Below are positions 35,050 through 46,722 of a stretch of DNA of 64,000 nt, one piece after another; positions within the stretch are counted from its first letter, which is position 1; the number at the start of each line of letters is the position of its first letter. The DNA is from Cordilura impudica (lineage: Eukaryota > Arthropoda > Insecta > Diptera > Scathophagidae). The stretch spans positions 85,422,965 through 85,486,964 of the forward strand of contig OY821520.1 of NCBI GenBank assembly GCA_963682025.1. The letters are read 5' to 3'. The notes beneath the pieces are model-generated. The model made no database searches. It was not told the origin of the DNA and saw only the letters and a program-made list of their open reading frames with translations. A program made the position numbers and the translations under genes.

Positions 35050-35310
35050 AGGACTTTTATTGGTTTTTGATCTTATCGTACAGATTTCTTTTAAGTTTAG
35101 TTTATGTCTGTTTATTACATCCATTAATCAGTAATCCAAAAATAAGCCCTTCCCGATCTTCTCTTAAAGCTATAAAAAAAAATATTGCAAAGATTTTTAA
35201 AATTTTCATTATATATATGCTTTGGCTAATAATAAGTGCCACGATCGGTTAATTTTTCAACCTCTTTTCCACTAATAAAAAAACATCCGATACCAAGCTT
35301 TTTCATCGGA
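35050..35310 (-). repeat. A-family repeat fragment, decayed
   Basis: ATTACATCCATTAATCAGTA, TCCCGATCTTC and CGATCGGTTAATTTTTC are family landmarks in reverse orientation. Both ends are missing. Confidence 0.65.
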
Positions 35311-36758
35311 CCAATGGGCGTGGCACCCAAAGGCGTTTTTTTTTTTTTATCAATATCCACCAAATTGGTGGGTGAGACAGCAAGAAATCAACTACTACTT
35401 TATTACATAAAGTAATTTTATAACAAAATTGGTTAAAAGTTGTTTTAATTTATATTCGCGAGCAATAAGCAGATAATTGCACCAGAGATATATCACAATG
35501 GATAATTTTGATCTCAGGAGCACGGAAGGGTTAAATAAATAAAAATTAACCGAATTATTTTTCCTAAATTGCAAATAGTGGTATCAACATTTTAGGTCAT
35601 TTTTATTTTAAAATATCTTAAAATCCAAAGCTGGCCTTGGCAAATAATGGGTTAACGTTCTCGGATTTCTCCCAAATTTTTGGAGCGAAACTTCTACACA
35701 TTTGGTTATTATATTTTAAGTGTCGCATCTAAAAATTGGACAGCACTTACAAAATATTTGAATTTTTTACATAAATTGTCTTTTATTAGTTTGGGGTCAT
35801 ATGTGACCCCAATTCCAAAAGGGTTAAGGGAGTCATATTATTTTTTTCCGAAATCCTAGGCTATTAAGATAAAATATAACATTTAAAAGTAGAAAAGTGA
35901 TGAATTTTTGATACAAAGTATTTAGAAAGAGTACATTTACAGAATATTTCACAAAAATCCAATTTTTCTCGAAATCCGCAAAAATAAATTCCTTGTCACA
36001 AAAATTGTGGCGAAAGGATTTACTTAAAAATTCCCACAGTTAATCTGCAACATGTATTTAATAAAACCTTAAATTGATAGATTCATTTTTTTAAATTTTG
36101 TTTAAGAAAATTTTTTCAAACTTGAAAAAGGAGTTTTAAAAATTTTATCAAAAAAATTTCCAATTTTCGGCCTCAATGCGCAATAGGTTAACAACGTGGT
36201 AATAAAACAATACTTCATATCTGAGTACTTGTAAGTATAGAGACCAAAAAAGAATGATGGCTTTAATCAATTTCTCAAAGTTAAAAAAAAATGTCATCAA
36301 ATTTCATGACCTAGTTTTTTTTTTGGCACAAAAGTGGTCTGGGGCATTTGCTATTTCTTGGCGAGGTTTTATTCGATTTTGAAGTTTTATAGCCTTTTGA
36401 AGGGATAATTTAATACTGATCCTGAATTATATAACAGCTTGTCGGAAAAATTAAACTATAGAACGAAATTTTCGTAAAATCTAAAAAAAAAAGCTCGTAC
36501 TGATATGGCTAAAAATTGTGCAATCAGTTCACAATAACATACATAAATATTATTGAACTTAAGTGTGTATTATCTGGCCATTCCTTTCTTCCAAACGACA
36601 CAGATTTTGGAGTTGTGGAAATAGCTTAGAAGAAAAAGGATCAATTATGTAATGCTCAAGACCTTTATAATGCAAATAAAACAAATTGCTTCATTTTGTA
36701 TGAAATTAAAATAGAAGATTTTGTCTCGACCAAATTTTTATAAGAGGCAATTTGAAAC
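35311..36758. other. Non-coding DNA, nothing recognised
   Basis: AT-rich sequence without protein-like frames or clear repeats. Confidence 0.5.
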
Positions 36759-37547
36759 AAAACAAGTAAGAAAATTATAGTCGGTCTATCCCGACTATAC
36801 GATACCCTATACCATGGTTTAGAGACCCTATCTCTTGGTCCAACTAATTGGATATAGAAAATAAGCATAAATAAAATTTGAGTGGCATCTTTATTAATTT
36901 TTTTTCGCTGCAGATATGAAAAAGTTCATATCGGATACTACATTTATATGGGGACTAGGTCGGAAAATGGACCGATCCTGACCATATTTGGTAAAGTCAT
37001 TTAATATTTTCAAAAAATATACACAAACCAAATTTGAGAAAAATCTGTGCAATTTTTTTGGTTTTTTGATAGATTTAAGTGAAGATCGGGAACCAGCTCA
37101 ATATGGGGCCTATGGCTAAGAATTGTCCTATAGGGATTATTTTTGGACTACTGATTAATGGATGTAATAAACACATACAAACCCAATTTGACTGAGATCT
37201 ATGAGGTAATTTGGAACTTATGGCAATTTATGTCGATTTCATAGGGGTCATATGTATGGGGACTAGGTCTGAACATGGACCGATTTTCACCAATTTCAAT
37301 AGCGTTCATCCCATGGCCGATAAAAGCTTATATACCAAATTTCATCAAAATATATTCATATTTGCGACCTGTAGTTTGATTACAAGGTTTACATGGACAC
37401 ACAGACGGACGGGCGGACGGAAATCGTTAAATCGAATCAGAAAGTGATTCTGATTCGATCGGTATAATTAAAGATGGGTGTAGGTCAAATATTTTTGGTT
37501 GTTACAAACAGCAGCACAAAGTCATTATACCCAAACCACATAGTGGT
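36759..37547 (+). repeat. A-family dispersed repeat, interrupted at its right end by a solo LTR
   Basis: The left end is AAACAAGTAAGAAAATTATA with the palindrome GTCGGTCTATCCCGAC. It proceeds through all landmarks to CCAAACCACATAGTGGT. The last bases, ATAGGGTATA, are found after the LTR at 38949. Confidence 0.88.
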
Positions 37548-37589
37548 TGTAACGACGAAAGTCGGTACACCTCGTTTTCGTCTACACCT

Positions 37590-37596
37590 CGTCTAC

Positions 37597-37632
<36 letters not shown>
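37590..37632. repeat. (TA)n microsatellite
   Basis: About 15-16 TA units inside the LTR near its left end. Confidence 0.9.
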
Positions 37633-37635
<3 letters not shown>

Positions 37636-37885
37636 AAATTTATCATTTATATATTAATATATAAAAGCAGTAAATAACAGTAGTTACAATCCCCATTTAC
37701 TTCTCTAAACCATAGCCTTTATATGTTAGAGCGAGAAGGAAGATAAACACACCACTCTGAGGTGAGTTATAAAATTGTTCACCACATCAACATACTATAA
37801 AAGGTGAAACAATAACCAAACTAGAGGAGTCGATCGTCGGCGGTGGTCGAGTACACATCGCAGTACTAGTGCGCGTGTTTTCATC

Positions 37886-38745
37886 ATAAGAGAAGTGCCT
37901 TCGCAGGTTTCTCTCCGCAGTTTAGAGAAGTGCCTTCGCAGGTTTCTCCCCGCAGTTCTGAGAAGTGCCTACGCAGGTTTCTCCCCGCAGTTTAGAGAAG
38001 TGCCTTCGCAGGTTTCTCCCCGCAGTTCTGAGAAGTGCCTACGCAAGTTTCTCCCCGCAGTTTAGAGAAGTGCCTTCGCAGGTTTCTCCCCGCAGTTCTG
38101 AGAAGTGCCTACGCAGGTTTCTCCCCGCAGTTTAGAGAAGTGCCTTCGCAGGTTTCTCTCCGCAGTTTAGAGAAGTGCCTACGCAGGTTTCTCCCCGCAG
38201 TTTAGAGAAGTGCCTACGCAGGTTTCTCCCCCCGCAGTTCAGAGAAGTGCCTACGCAGGTTTCTCTCCGCAGTTCAGAGAAGTGCCTTCGCAGGTTTCTC
38301 TCCGCAGTTTAGAGAAGTGCCTCCGCTGGTTTCTCCCCGCAATTTAGAGAAGTGCCTACGCAGGTCTCTCCCAAGCAATCAAACTAAGTGCCTACGCAGT
38401 TTTCCCCCCGCAGTTTAGAGAAGTGCCTTCGCAGGCTTCACTCCGCAGTTTAGAGAAGTGCCTCCGCTGGTTTCTCCCCGCAGTTTAGAGAAGTGCCTAC
38501 GCAGGTCTCTCCCACGCGATCAGACTAAGTGCCTACGCAGTTTTCCCCCCCGCAGTTTAGAGAAGTGCCTACGCAGGTTTCCCCCGCAGTTTCGAGAAGT
38601 GCCTCCGCAGGTTTCTCCCCGCAGTTAAAGAAGTGCTCTCACCAGGTCTCACTATCCAACGACAAGGGTCCAGGATTTTTGAAACTAGAGAAGTACCTAC
38701 TCCAGGTTTCGCGCTCTTCCCCAGGAGGAGTACCAACCAACCATT
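37886..38745 (+). repeat. ~24 copies of a 35-bp tandem repeat within the LTR
   Basis: The unit is GAGAAGTGCCT(A/T)CGCAGG followed by TTTCTCCCCGCAGTTTA. Early units are almost identical and alternate TTTA and TTCT ends. Later units (38370-38745) are diverged. It lies between the TATA-like and AATAAA signals, so it may belong to the transcribed R region. Confidence 0.88.
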
Positions 38746-38944
38746 ATATTTAGTAAAATTATAAATTACCATTATTAGTTGTAAATCATTAATTATAATC
38801 GAAAATAAAATAAGCCACGACACTCTAAACATTGAAAGAACTCGTTTTTATTCCTCTCTGTCCCGTGCAAGAATATAAATTTCTGCAACGACCCTGACCC
38901 CCGCGAGCTATACCCCAGCAACCGGAGGAAAACTCGTCGTTACA

Positions 38945-39092
38945 TGGTATAGGGTATAATAATGCCACTCAAATTTGGTTTATGTTTATTTTCAATGTCG
39001 AATTAGGTGGACCGAAGAGATAGGGTCTCTAAACGCATGGGTATAGGGTATCCTATAGTCGGTCTAGACCGGCTATAATTTTCTGACTTGTT
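38945..39092 (-). repeat. Junction of A-family right end and an inverted A-family left fragment
   Basis: TGGTATAGGGTATA completes the copy from 36759. It is followed at once by an inverted family left end running from ATGCCACTCAAATTTGG through GTCGGTCTAGACCGGC to TTCTGACTTGTTTT. Confidence 0.8.
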
Positions 39093-39228
39093 TTTGTTTA
39101 TAAAATTGGTATTCAATACTGCAACATTGTAAAATTATGGCAACATTAAAGAGGATGAGAGTTGAAAAAAACTCTGCAATGAAAATAAAAGTACAATCAG
39201 GCCGGTGCGGGACTAAATTTTATATAAA

Positions 39229-39414
39229 TAGTATTCATGTTTGCGACGTGTACTTTGATTACAAGGTTTACATGGACAAACAGACGGACGGACGAACATC
39301 GCTAAATCGACTCAGAAAGTGATTCTGAGCCGATCGATATAATAAAACATATTTTGATAAATACAAACATCAGCACAAAGTCATTATACCACATAGTGGT
39401 ATAGGGTATAAAAA
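39229..39414 (+). repeat. A-family right-end fragment
   Basis: It begins near ATTCATGTTTGCGACGTG, includes ACGGACGGACG and ends GTGGTATAGGGTATAAAAA. Confidence 0.8.
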
Positions 39415-39892
39415 CTGAATTGAAGATAAGGCAGAAGGAAACAAAAAATCCAGTTTTTTCTTTAATGGTAATCAACAAATTTTTTTACTTTAAAAAATGA
39501 ATGAAAAATTTCATAATTCGAATGAGTAAGATTTTGTTTAAAAGGCCATATGAAATTTCATAGTATGAATATGTATACACAGATAACAGATTTGTTGCTG
39601 CTACCAAATTTATATCAAAACGAATTGGGATGAAGTTTATAACCGAATTTCAAATTAATGGCAATTATAATTCTATTGTCTGATCCGTAAATATTTTATC
39701 ACAATAGAAAATGGTTAGTTGGTATAAAATTTATATTGATACAGTCGAAAATTCAGATGTTAAACTCTAGAACAATTCGGTTGGTGATTTTTTTTCTGTC
39801 TGTAAAAACAATTTCATATACTTCACCAAAAAGTAATTATAAAAATACATTCCATGTATGATATTTTTTTCTGTATTGAACCATTTAATATA
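39415..39892. other. Non-coding DNA, nothing recognised
   Basis: AT-rich sequence. No gene or repeat end seen. Confidence 0.5.
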
Positions 39893-40946
39893 ACTAGTAT
39901 AGCCCAGCACTCGAAATTCGAGTGCAAATTCTAGGAAATGTTATTTTTCATTCAATTTTTGTCTTCCAATGTAATTTTATCTGTATATATATATAAAAAT
40001 TTTGAATATTTAAATGAGCCTAAAGGTATGTTAATCAATTTTAGCAATTCACAATTCAACACAGATGTCTGATATATTTATAATGTGAATCATTCGCATT
40101 ACCAGGGTGTAACGAATTATTATAAATATTTTATTATATTTAACTTAATGTATTTTTAAGACAGATTAAACATAAATTTTATCATTCTCAGTTTCTCCTC
40201 CATATGAACTATAACTGTGCCAATTTTCACACTCCTCCGTGCCCGCATATTGCTTAAAAAGGGAACTACAAATTTACCTTCACGTATTAATATGTAGACT
40301 AGTATAGCACATCACTTAAAATTTGAGTGCAAATTCTAGGAGATATTATTTTTTCATTAAATTTTTGTCTTCCAATATTTTTTAAATCTATAGTATATAT
40401 ATGAAAAAATTATGAATATTTAAATGAGCCTAAAGGTATGTTAATCAATTTTAGCAATTCACAATTCAACACAGAGCGTCTGATATATAATTTAATTCAC
40501 TCGAATTAACAAGATGTAACGAATTATTATAAATATTTTATTTTATTTAATTTAAATAGCAGATTCCAGCCCTCGAAATTCGAGCGCAAATTCTAGGAAA
40601 TTGTTTTTTTTCAAATCAACACAAAAAACAAACTCATTTTTATTACAAACACATTAACAAATTAAATAAACACACACAAAGCATTGTATAATTTCATGTA
40701 TGTGCTTCATGTATGTGTTAGAAGCAACTTTACTCAAAATGAAGGACAAAATATAAAAATCTGTAAATCTGCAAAACGGCTAAAAAAAGAAACTCCTTTC
40801 AAATAATATACGTTTGGTCAAAATTGGGATAAAACGGTAGAACAAAACATATGAACTATAACTGTGCCAATTTTCATACTCTTCCGTGCCCGCATATTGC
40901 TTAAAAAGGGAACTAAAAATTTACCATTACGTATTAATATATAGAT
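39893..40946 (+). repeat. Three B-family repeats in tandem
   Basis: Copies start ACTAGTATAGCCCAGCACTC (39893), ACTAGTATAGCACATCACTT (40297) and TAGCAGATTCCAGCCCTC (40557). Each is followed by a version of the palindrome CTCGAAATTCGAG and CAAATTCTAGGA. The first and third end with TGAACTATAACTGTGCCAAT and TGCTTAAAAAGGGAACTA. The middle one is shortened. No coding capacity. Confidence 0.8.
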
Positions 40947-42386
40947 AATTAAAATAATTTAAAACTTATAAATGTAACACGAAATTAAATATTATATAAT
41001 ATTCAAAAGCAATCGTTGCTGAATGTACGTATACAAGCTATCGGAACATTTTTAGTCTGAAAAAATGAATTTAGCTAAATCGCGTAAAGGTGTTATAATC
41101 TTCAAGAATATTTATATTAGATTATCAAATTTCAATATAATGTAATGCTATAACAATCTAATATTCTTTCTTTAACAGTGTAGGGTGTAATTATTACATT
41201 GTGCTTGAAATAAATATACATGAGGAACTAAAAAATGTTAAACAAAATAATTTAAATAAAACACGCCTGAAACTTATAGTCTAAAAATTCATACTATAAA
41301 TAAAAATAACGCATAAAATAATACTGCAAAAAAATTAAATAATCTTTGGGAATTCAAAATTTACAAAAAAAAAAAAAAAATAAATAAAAAAATAAATAAA
41401 AAACTAAAGGTGAAGTACTTTCATTTTCAGTTAAGATAAACATTAAAAAAAAAAAAATTCAAACACGTACTACCGTGTTCACAAAATATATTTATGCATT
41501 TAAAATAAAAACACTTTATTTTGATAATTAAACTAAAGATGAGACGACTTTCGTAGTATTGAAGTGAATGGCTTTGGGTGTGAATATTTCTGTTTTCGTT
41601 TTTTTTAAAGAAACAAATTATGATGTTGATTTTGTTTTTTTTTTTTTTTTTGTTCAAAACATCACAATACGTTGCTATGTGATTGGCATTACATTAAATT
41701 TTAAAGGTTTTGGTTTTATCTTTTTGGTTTTTTTTAAAAAGAAATTTCACTTTCATTCAAAACCCAACAACATGCAGATAGTGTAATTTCTTTTGGACAT
41801 TTTTGGAATTTTTTATACGCCAATCTGTGGTTATAAAATGGTTTAACATCAATTTAACATAAATTATAAAATTTTGGAAATCACTCAAAAGGAAAGACAA
41901 CTTTAATGACTGTCTTTGAATAATTGAATTTTATGGGATTTGTTTTTTTTTTTTAGAAATTTATAAAACCGGAAATTATTTATATTTGTCATTAAATTCA
42001 GCATGATTTTGAAAATAAAAGCATATTCAGATTTTATCTTAATCTTACAAAAGACGGGATTACATAGAGAATGTGTAAAATGGCATTGACAAATCTGGAT
42101 ATCCAAGATACGGTGCCCTAAAGGTATGTGCCTGTGCCTCAATACATAGTTTTATCGTTATAAATCCATTCAGGTTATTTATATCGTGATGAAAAGTTAA
42201 GACGCGCATCACAAAATCGACACAGAAAGTTTGTATCGATCCATATAATAAAAGATTATATGCGAAAGTTTTGTGCATGCAATTTAAAATTACAGATAGT
42301 GAGTTATTCGAATACATTATATGGATTAATCGAGTAAAAAGATTAAAAAAAAAACATTAGGTACTAGATAGTAATAAAAATAAAAA
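40947..42386. other. AT-rich non-coding DNA
   Basis: Homopolymer-rich sequence with A-tracts near 41365-41405 and 41440-41455. No supported gene. Confidence 0.5.
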
Positions 42387-43193
42387 AAACAAGTAAGCAA
42401 ATTATAGTCGGTCTAGCCCGACTATACGATACCCTATACCATGGTTAAGAGACCCTATCTATTCGGTCCAACTAATTGGATATAGCAAATAAGCATAAAC
42501 CAAATTTGAGTGGCATTTTTATTAATTTTTTTCGCTGCAGATATGAAAAAGTTCATATCGGATATTATATTTATATGGGGACTAAGTTGAAAAATGGACC
42601 GATCCTGACCATATTTGGTAAAGTCACTTATACTTTGAAAAAATATACACAAACCAAATTTGAGAAAAATCTGTGAAATATTTTTGTTTTTTGATAGATT
42701 TAAGAGAAGATCGGGAAGCAGCTCTATATGGGGCCTATGACTAAGAATTTTCCTATAGGGAGTATTTTTGAACTACTGATTAATGGATGTAATAAACACA
42801 TACAAACCCAATTTGACTGAGATCTATATGATAATTTGGAACTTATGGCAATTTATGTCGATTTCATAGGGGTCATTTGTATGGGGGCTAGGTCTAAACA
42901 TAGACCGATTCTCACCAATTTCAATAGCTTTCATCCCATGGGCGATGGAAGCTTATATACCAAATTTTATCAAAATATATTCATATTTGCGACCTGTAGT
43001 TTGATTACAAACTTTACATGGACACACAGACGGACGGACGGACGGACGGACGGACATTGCTATTTCGACTCAAAAAGTGATTCTGAGTCGATCGGTATGA
43101 TTAAAGATGGGTATAAGACGAATATTTTTGGTTGTTACAAACAGCAGCACAAAGTCATTATACCCAAACCACATAGTGGTATAGGGTATAAAA
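42387..43193 (+). repeat. A-family dispersed repeat, full length
   Basis: The left end is AAACAAGTAAGCAAATTATA, followed by GTCGGTCTAGCCCGAC. The right end is CACATAGTGGTATAGGGTAT plus AAAAA, with five GGAC units at 43030-43054. It is one of the least decayed copies and useful as a family reference. Confidence 0.88.
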
Positions 43194-43214
43194 ATAAAAT
43201 TGAAGAAAAGGCAA

Positions 43215-45058
43215 AGGTACTTTTATTAAGATAATGTACTTTTTAAGAATTGGTACTTTTTTAACCCTGGAAGGTTACTCTTCATTTTAGTACATTAAAG
43301 TTACTCTTCGTCGAATCGATGAACAATTTTTTTAAAAAATTTCTGAACGATTTTTAAAGTAAAAAATAAACAAAAATTTTTTTAGTTGAAGATTTTATTA
43401 AACAATAAAGAAAAAAATAAAAAATAAAATATAAAAATAAAAATTCTTTTTCAGTCTTAAAATTCGATACGAATTTGGTCCCTTTTTTTAGTTTACATGA
43501 TAAAGAGTAAATGAGCTTCGTCGATTCGACGAAGAGTAACCGTCCAGGGTTAAGAAATAGTCATTTTTTTAAGGAATTGAACATTTTAAGAAAATGTACT
43601 TTTCTTAAGAGAGGGTACAATTTTAGGAAAAAGTTATTTTTCAAGAAAAGATACTTTTTCAAGAAAAGGTACCTCTTCAAGAAAAGGTATTTTTTGAGAA
43701 GGTATTTTTAAAGAAAATTGCCTTTTTAAAAAATGCACTGTTTTAAGAAAAGGTACTTTTTAAGGCAGGATACTATTTTGAGAAAAGCTCATTTTTTAAG
43801 GCAGGATACTATTTTAAGAAAAGCTTTTTTAAGAAAATGTAGTTTTACAGAAAAGGCACTTTTTTAAGAAAATGTACTATTCTAAGAAAACGTACTATTT
43901 AAGAAAAGCTACATCTATAAGGAAATGTACTATTTTAATATACTATTTTAAGAAAAGGCACTTTTTGAAAAAAAGATAATTTTTTAAGAACATTTTTTTT
44001 TAAAGAAAAGATAACTTTTAAGAAAAGGTACTATTTTAAGAAAAGGTAATTTTTTAATAAAAGGTAACTTTTTAGAAAATCTACTTTTTTAAGAAAAGGT
44101 ACTTTAAAAAAAATTTGCTTTTTCGGAAAAAGGTTCTTTTTAAGAAAAGGCACTTTTTAAAGAAAAGATAATTTTTTAAGAAAATGTACTTTTTAAAGAA
44201 GAGATAACTTATAAGAAAAGGTACTATTTTACGAAAACGTAATTTTTTAATAAAAGGTAACTTTTTAGAAAATTTACTTTTTTAAGAAAAGGTACTTTTA
44301 AAAAAAATTTACTTTTTCGGAAAAAGTACTTTTTAATAAAAGGTACTTTTTAAGAAAAGGCAATTTTTGAAGAAAAAATAATTTTTTAAGAAAATGTACT
44401 ATTTAAAGAAAAGATAACTTTTAAGAAAAGGTACTGTTTTAAGAAAAGGTAATTTTTAAATAAAAGGTAACTTTTTAGAAAATTACTTTTTTAAGAAAAG
44501 GTACTTTTAAAAAAAATTTACTTTTTCGGAAAAAGTACTTTTTAAGAAAATGAACTTTTTAAGAAAAGGTACTTTTTAAGAAAATGTACAACTTTAAGAA
44601 AATGAATTTTTTTCAGAAAGCGAACTTTTTTAAAAAATTGTAGTGTGTTAAGAAAAGTTTATATTTTAAGAATAAATATGTACTTTAAGAAAAAATGCTA
44701 TTCTTTAAAAAGGGTACTTCTTTAGCAAAAAGCACTTTTTACGAATATATACTTTTTGACGAAAGGATGCTTTTTATACAAAATTGGCTTTTTTAATAAA
44801 ATTTTCTTTTTCTAAAAGTAAATATATTAACAAAGATTTGTTTATCTTAAAAATATACTTTTTTAGTACAGGTACTTTTTAAGAAAATACATTTTTAATT
44901 AGGAATACTTTTTTTTTAGAAAATATACTTTTTTTAAAAAATGTGATGTTTTTTGATAAAATGTACTTTTTAAGAAAATTTGCATTTTAAGAAAATTTAC
45001 TTCTTTAAGCAAAGAAAATTTATTTTTTAAAGTAAAGGAACTTTTTAAGAAATGGTAC
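43215..45058 (+). repeat. Long degenerate minisatellite (TTTTTAAGAAAAGGTAC-like)
   Basis: From about 43560 to 45058, a 15-19 bp motif of a T run, AAGAAAA and GTAC repeats with many variants. A few units also lie at 43215-43260. An interruption at 43265-43555 has an inverted pair TAACCCTGGA-(C)GGTTACTCTTC around GTCGAATCGA. Small open frames within are repeat artefacts. Confidence 0.8.
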
Positions 45059-45059
45059 G

Positions 45060-45850
45060 CAATTTTCAACGTGCCTTACCCATGGGAAAATACCCATCCA
45101 TTTTGCAAGCGGAGATCTTCGTTATTTATGTAATGCGCGACTGAATGTCTTAGAAGAAAGACAACAAGGTCACTTATTTACATAATATCCGGCAGTCAGG
45201 CTGCACTAAAATCAATTATGTGCTATAACGTGATGTCGGGAATCAACCAACTAGGAAGCTCAGCAAACGAACTTTATGCTGGATTCCGTGACACGAAGAC
45301 CACGAGGGCAACGAAAGGGTAGATTGGCTAGCCAATCAAGGGGTCCGTCGTCCTTTTATCGGTCCGGAACCATTCTGTAATGTTCCAGTAGTATTCGTCA
45401 GGGAAAAAATGAGGGAGTGGAGGGAATCACAAATTTCTAAACACTGGGACAAAAGTCCCGGCCAACGGAGAGATTTATAACTCCATCCAGTGTTCAATCG
45501 GAAAGATTACTTCTCACTTATAAAAAGGACTTAAACACCTTAACGGGATTCCTTACTGGACACTGTAATCTTATATATCACCTACAAATAAAAGGTCAGT
45601 CTATTACAGACACATGTAGGTTTTACGAACAGGGAGTGGAAACAGCAGAACAGATGCTCTGTGAATGTCCAAAATTAAGTGGCAAAAGAACCCCAGCCCT
45701 TGGAGGATACACTGTATCCCCCCGGACATATGGTATCTCATGTCAAATAGGGTAATTGGCTTTATAAGGAACCTTTTTGTTAGGACAGCTATGGGCTGCA
45801 CAAAACATCAAATTAATCGAAGTGCGCAGAGCCTTCTTAATCTGATCTAA
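45060..45850 (+). pseudogene. LINE remnant: RNase H domain and C-terminal region
   Basis: Translation shows a decayed RNase H domain (SGSQAALKSI, first catalytic position changed from the usual SDSQAAL). Downstream comes DRLANQGVRRPFIGPEPF-like sequence with stops, then LTGHCNLIYHLQIKGQ and ETAEQMLCECPKL. The latter is the Cys/His-containing tail typical of I/R1-like LINE ORF2 proteins with RNase H. Stops occur near 45320 and elsewhere. The reverse transcriptase part is absent upstream, replaced by the minisatellite. Confidence 0.75.
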
Positions 45851-45939
45851 TCTAAAAAATTATACTGTAATGGAACTTACGAGTTCCATTATATTAATTT
45901 TTATTCGTATGAGTTATAATTTCATGAAATTAAATCTAT

Positions 45940-46295
45940 AATATTAATAGGCTAGGCGATTTCTTGTGACCGATGTTTTGTTCTACCGTTTTATCACGAT
46001 TTTGACCAAACGTATATTATTTGAAAGGTATTTCTTTTTAGATTTACAGATTTATTAATTTTTTCCTTTATTTTGAGTAAATTGTATTTAAAGTTGCTAC
46101 TAACACATACATAAAATTATACATATGCTATGTGTGTTTTATTAAATATGTTAATGTGTTTGTTAATGAGTTTTTTTGTCTTCATTCACAATAATAATAA
46201 ACCATAAAAGTGTTGGTTTGTGAATCGGCTAAGTTGAAAAATAAAGCTTCCTAGAAATTGCACTCGAATTTCGAGCGCTGGAATCTTTTAGTTAT
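45940..46295 (-). repeat. B-family dispersed repeat, full length
   Basis: It runs from TATTAATAGGCTAGGCGATT to CACTCGAATTTCGAGCGCTG and GAATCTTTTAGTT, the inverse of the copy at 63172-63545, including TTCTTGTGACCGATGTTTTG. Confidence 0.82.
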
Positions 46296-46599
46296 ATACT
46301 AATAAGACAATATTGAATATCAGTGAGTCAGTTATGAGTCAGAACGGATTTATTGGAAACTGCGAAAATAAATTGACTCTTTAAACTACTTTTTTCGTAT
46401 TCCTTTAAGAAATACTAAAATTTTCCACATAGTTGATGTAAGTTTAAAATATTCAAAGTTCAAAAAAGGAACTCTCAAGTTTCATTATGGACACTCAGAC
46501 ACAAATTTTAGCATACAATTGTAGTGTTTTTTTTTCAATTTATTGTTAGATCATTCGGTCTTGGCCAAAACATTGAACACTTTAAAATATCACAAGTTA

Positions 46600-46719
46600 G
46601 GGCCGTATGAAAAAAAAATTAAAGTGTACTTCAAGTAGACTTTATTGTATGTTTTTCATACAAAATTTTTTGATAAGGTCTACTTGAAGTACACTTTAAC
46701 TTTTTTTAGCATACGGCCC
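46600..46719. mobile_element. 120-bp hairpin MITE, PIF/Harbinger-like, TTA duplication
   Basis: TTA flanks (46597-46599, 46720-46722) enclose arms beginning GGGCCGTATG. The arms share TTAAAGTGTACTTCAAGTAG and extend about 50 bp, leaving a short loop with TGTATGTTTTTCATAC. A TTA target and GGGCC ends fit PIF/Harbinger miniature elements. No gene. Confidence 0.85.
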
Positions 46720-46722
46720 TTA

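Larger units (their letters stand above)
37548..38944 (+). mobile_element. Solo LTR, probably Ty3/gypsy-type (1397 bp), TGGT duplication
   Basis: It starts TGTAACGACG and ends CGTCGTTACA, the TG...CA form of a long terminal repeat, flanked by 4-bp TGGT duplications (37544-37547, 38945-38948). It splits the terminal hairpin of an A-family repeat, which reads straight through when removed. A TATA-like TATAAAAGG lies near 37796 and an AATAAA near 38803. No internal retroelement region is present, so the internal part was lost by LTR-LTR recombination. The 4-bp duplication suggests Ty3/gypsy rather than Copia or BEL (5 bp). Orientation is taken from the TATA and AATAAA. Confidence 0.85.

Noticed and set aside
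37880..38750. Regularly spaced 35-bp repeats as a CRISPR array
   Set aside because: The repeats are contiguous without unique spacers and lie in a eukaryotic LTR.
38529..38832. Open frames on both strands near the end of the LTR
   Set aside because: They lie in the diverged part of the 35-bp tandem repeat and have no recognisable protein features.
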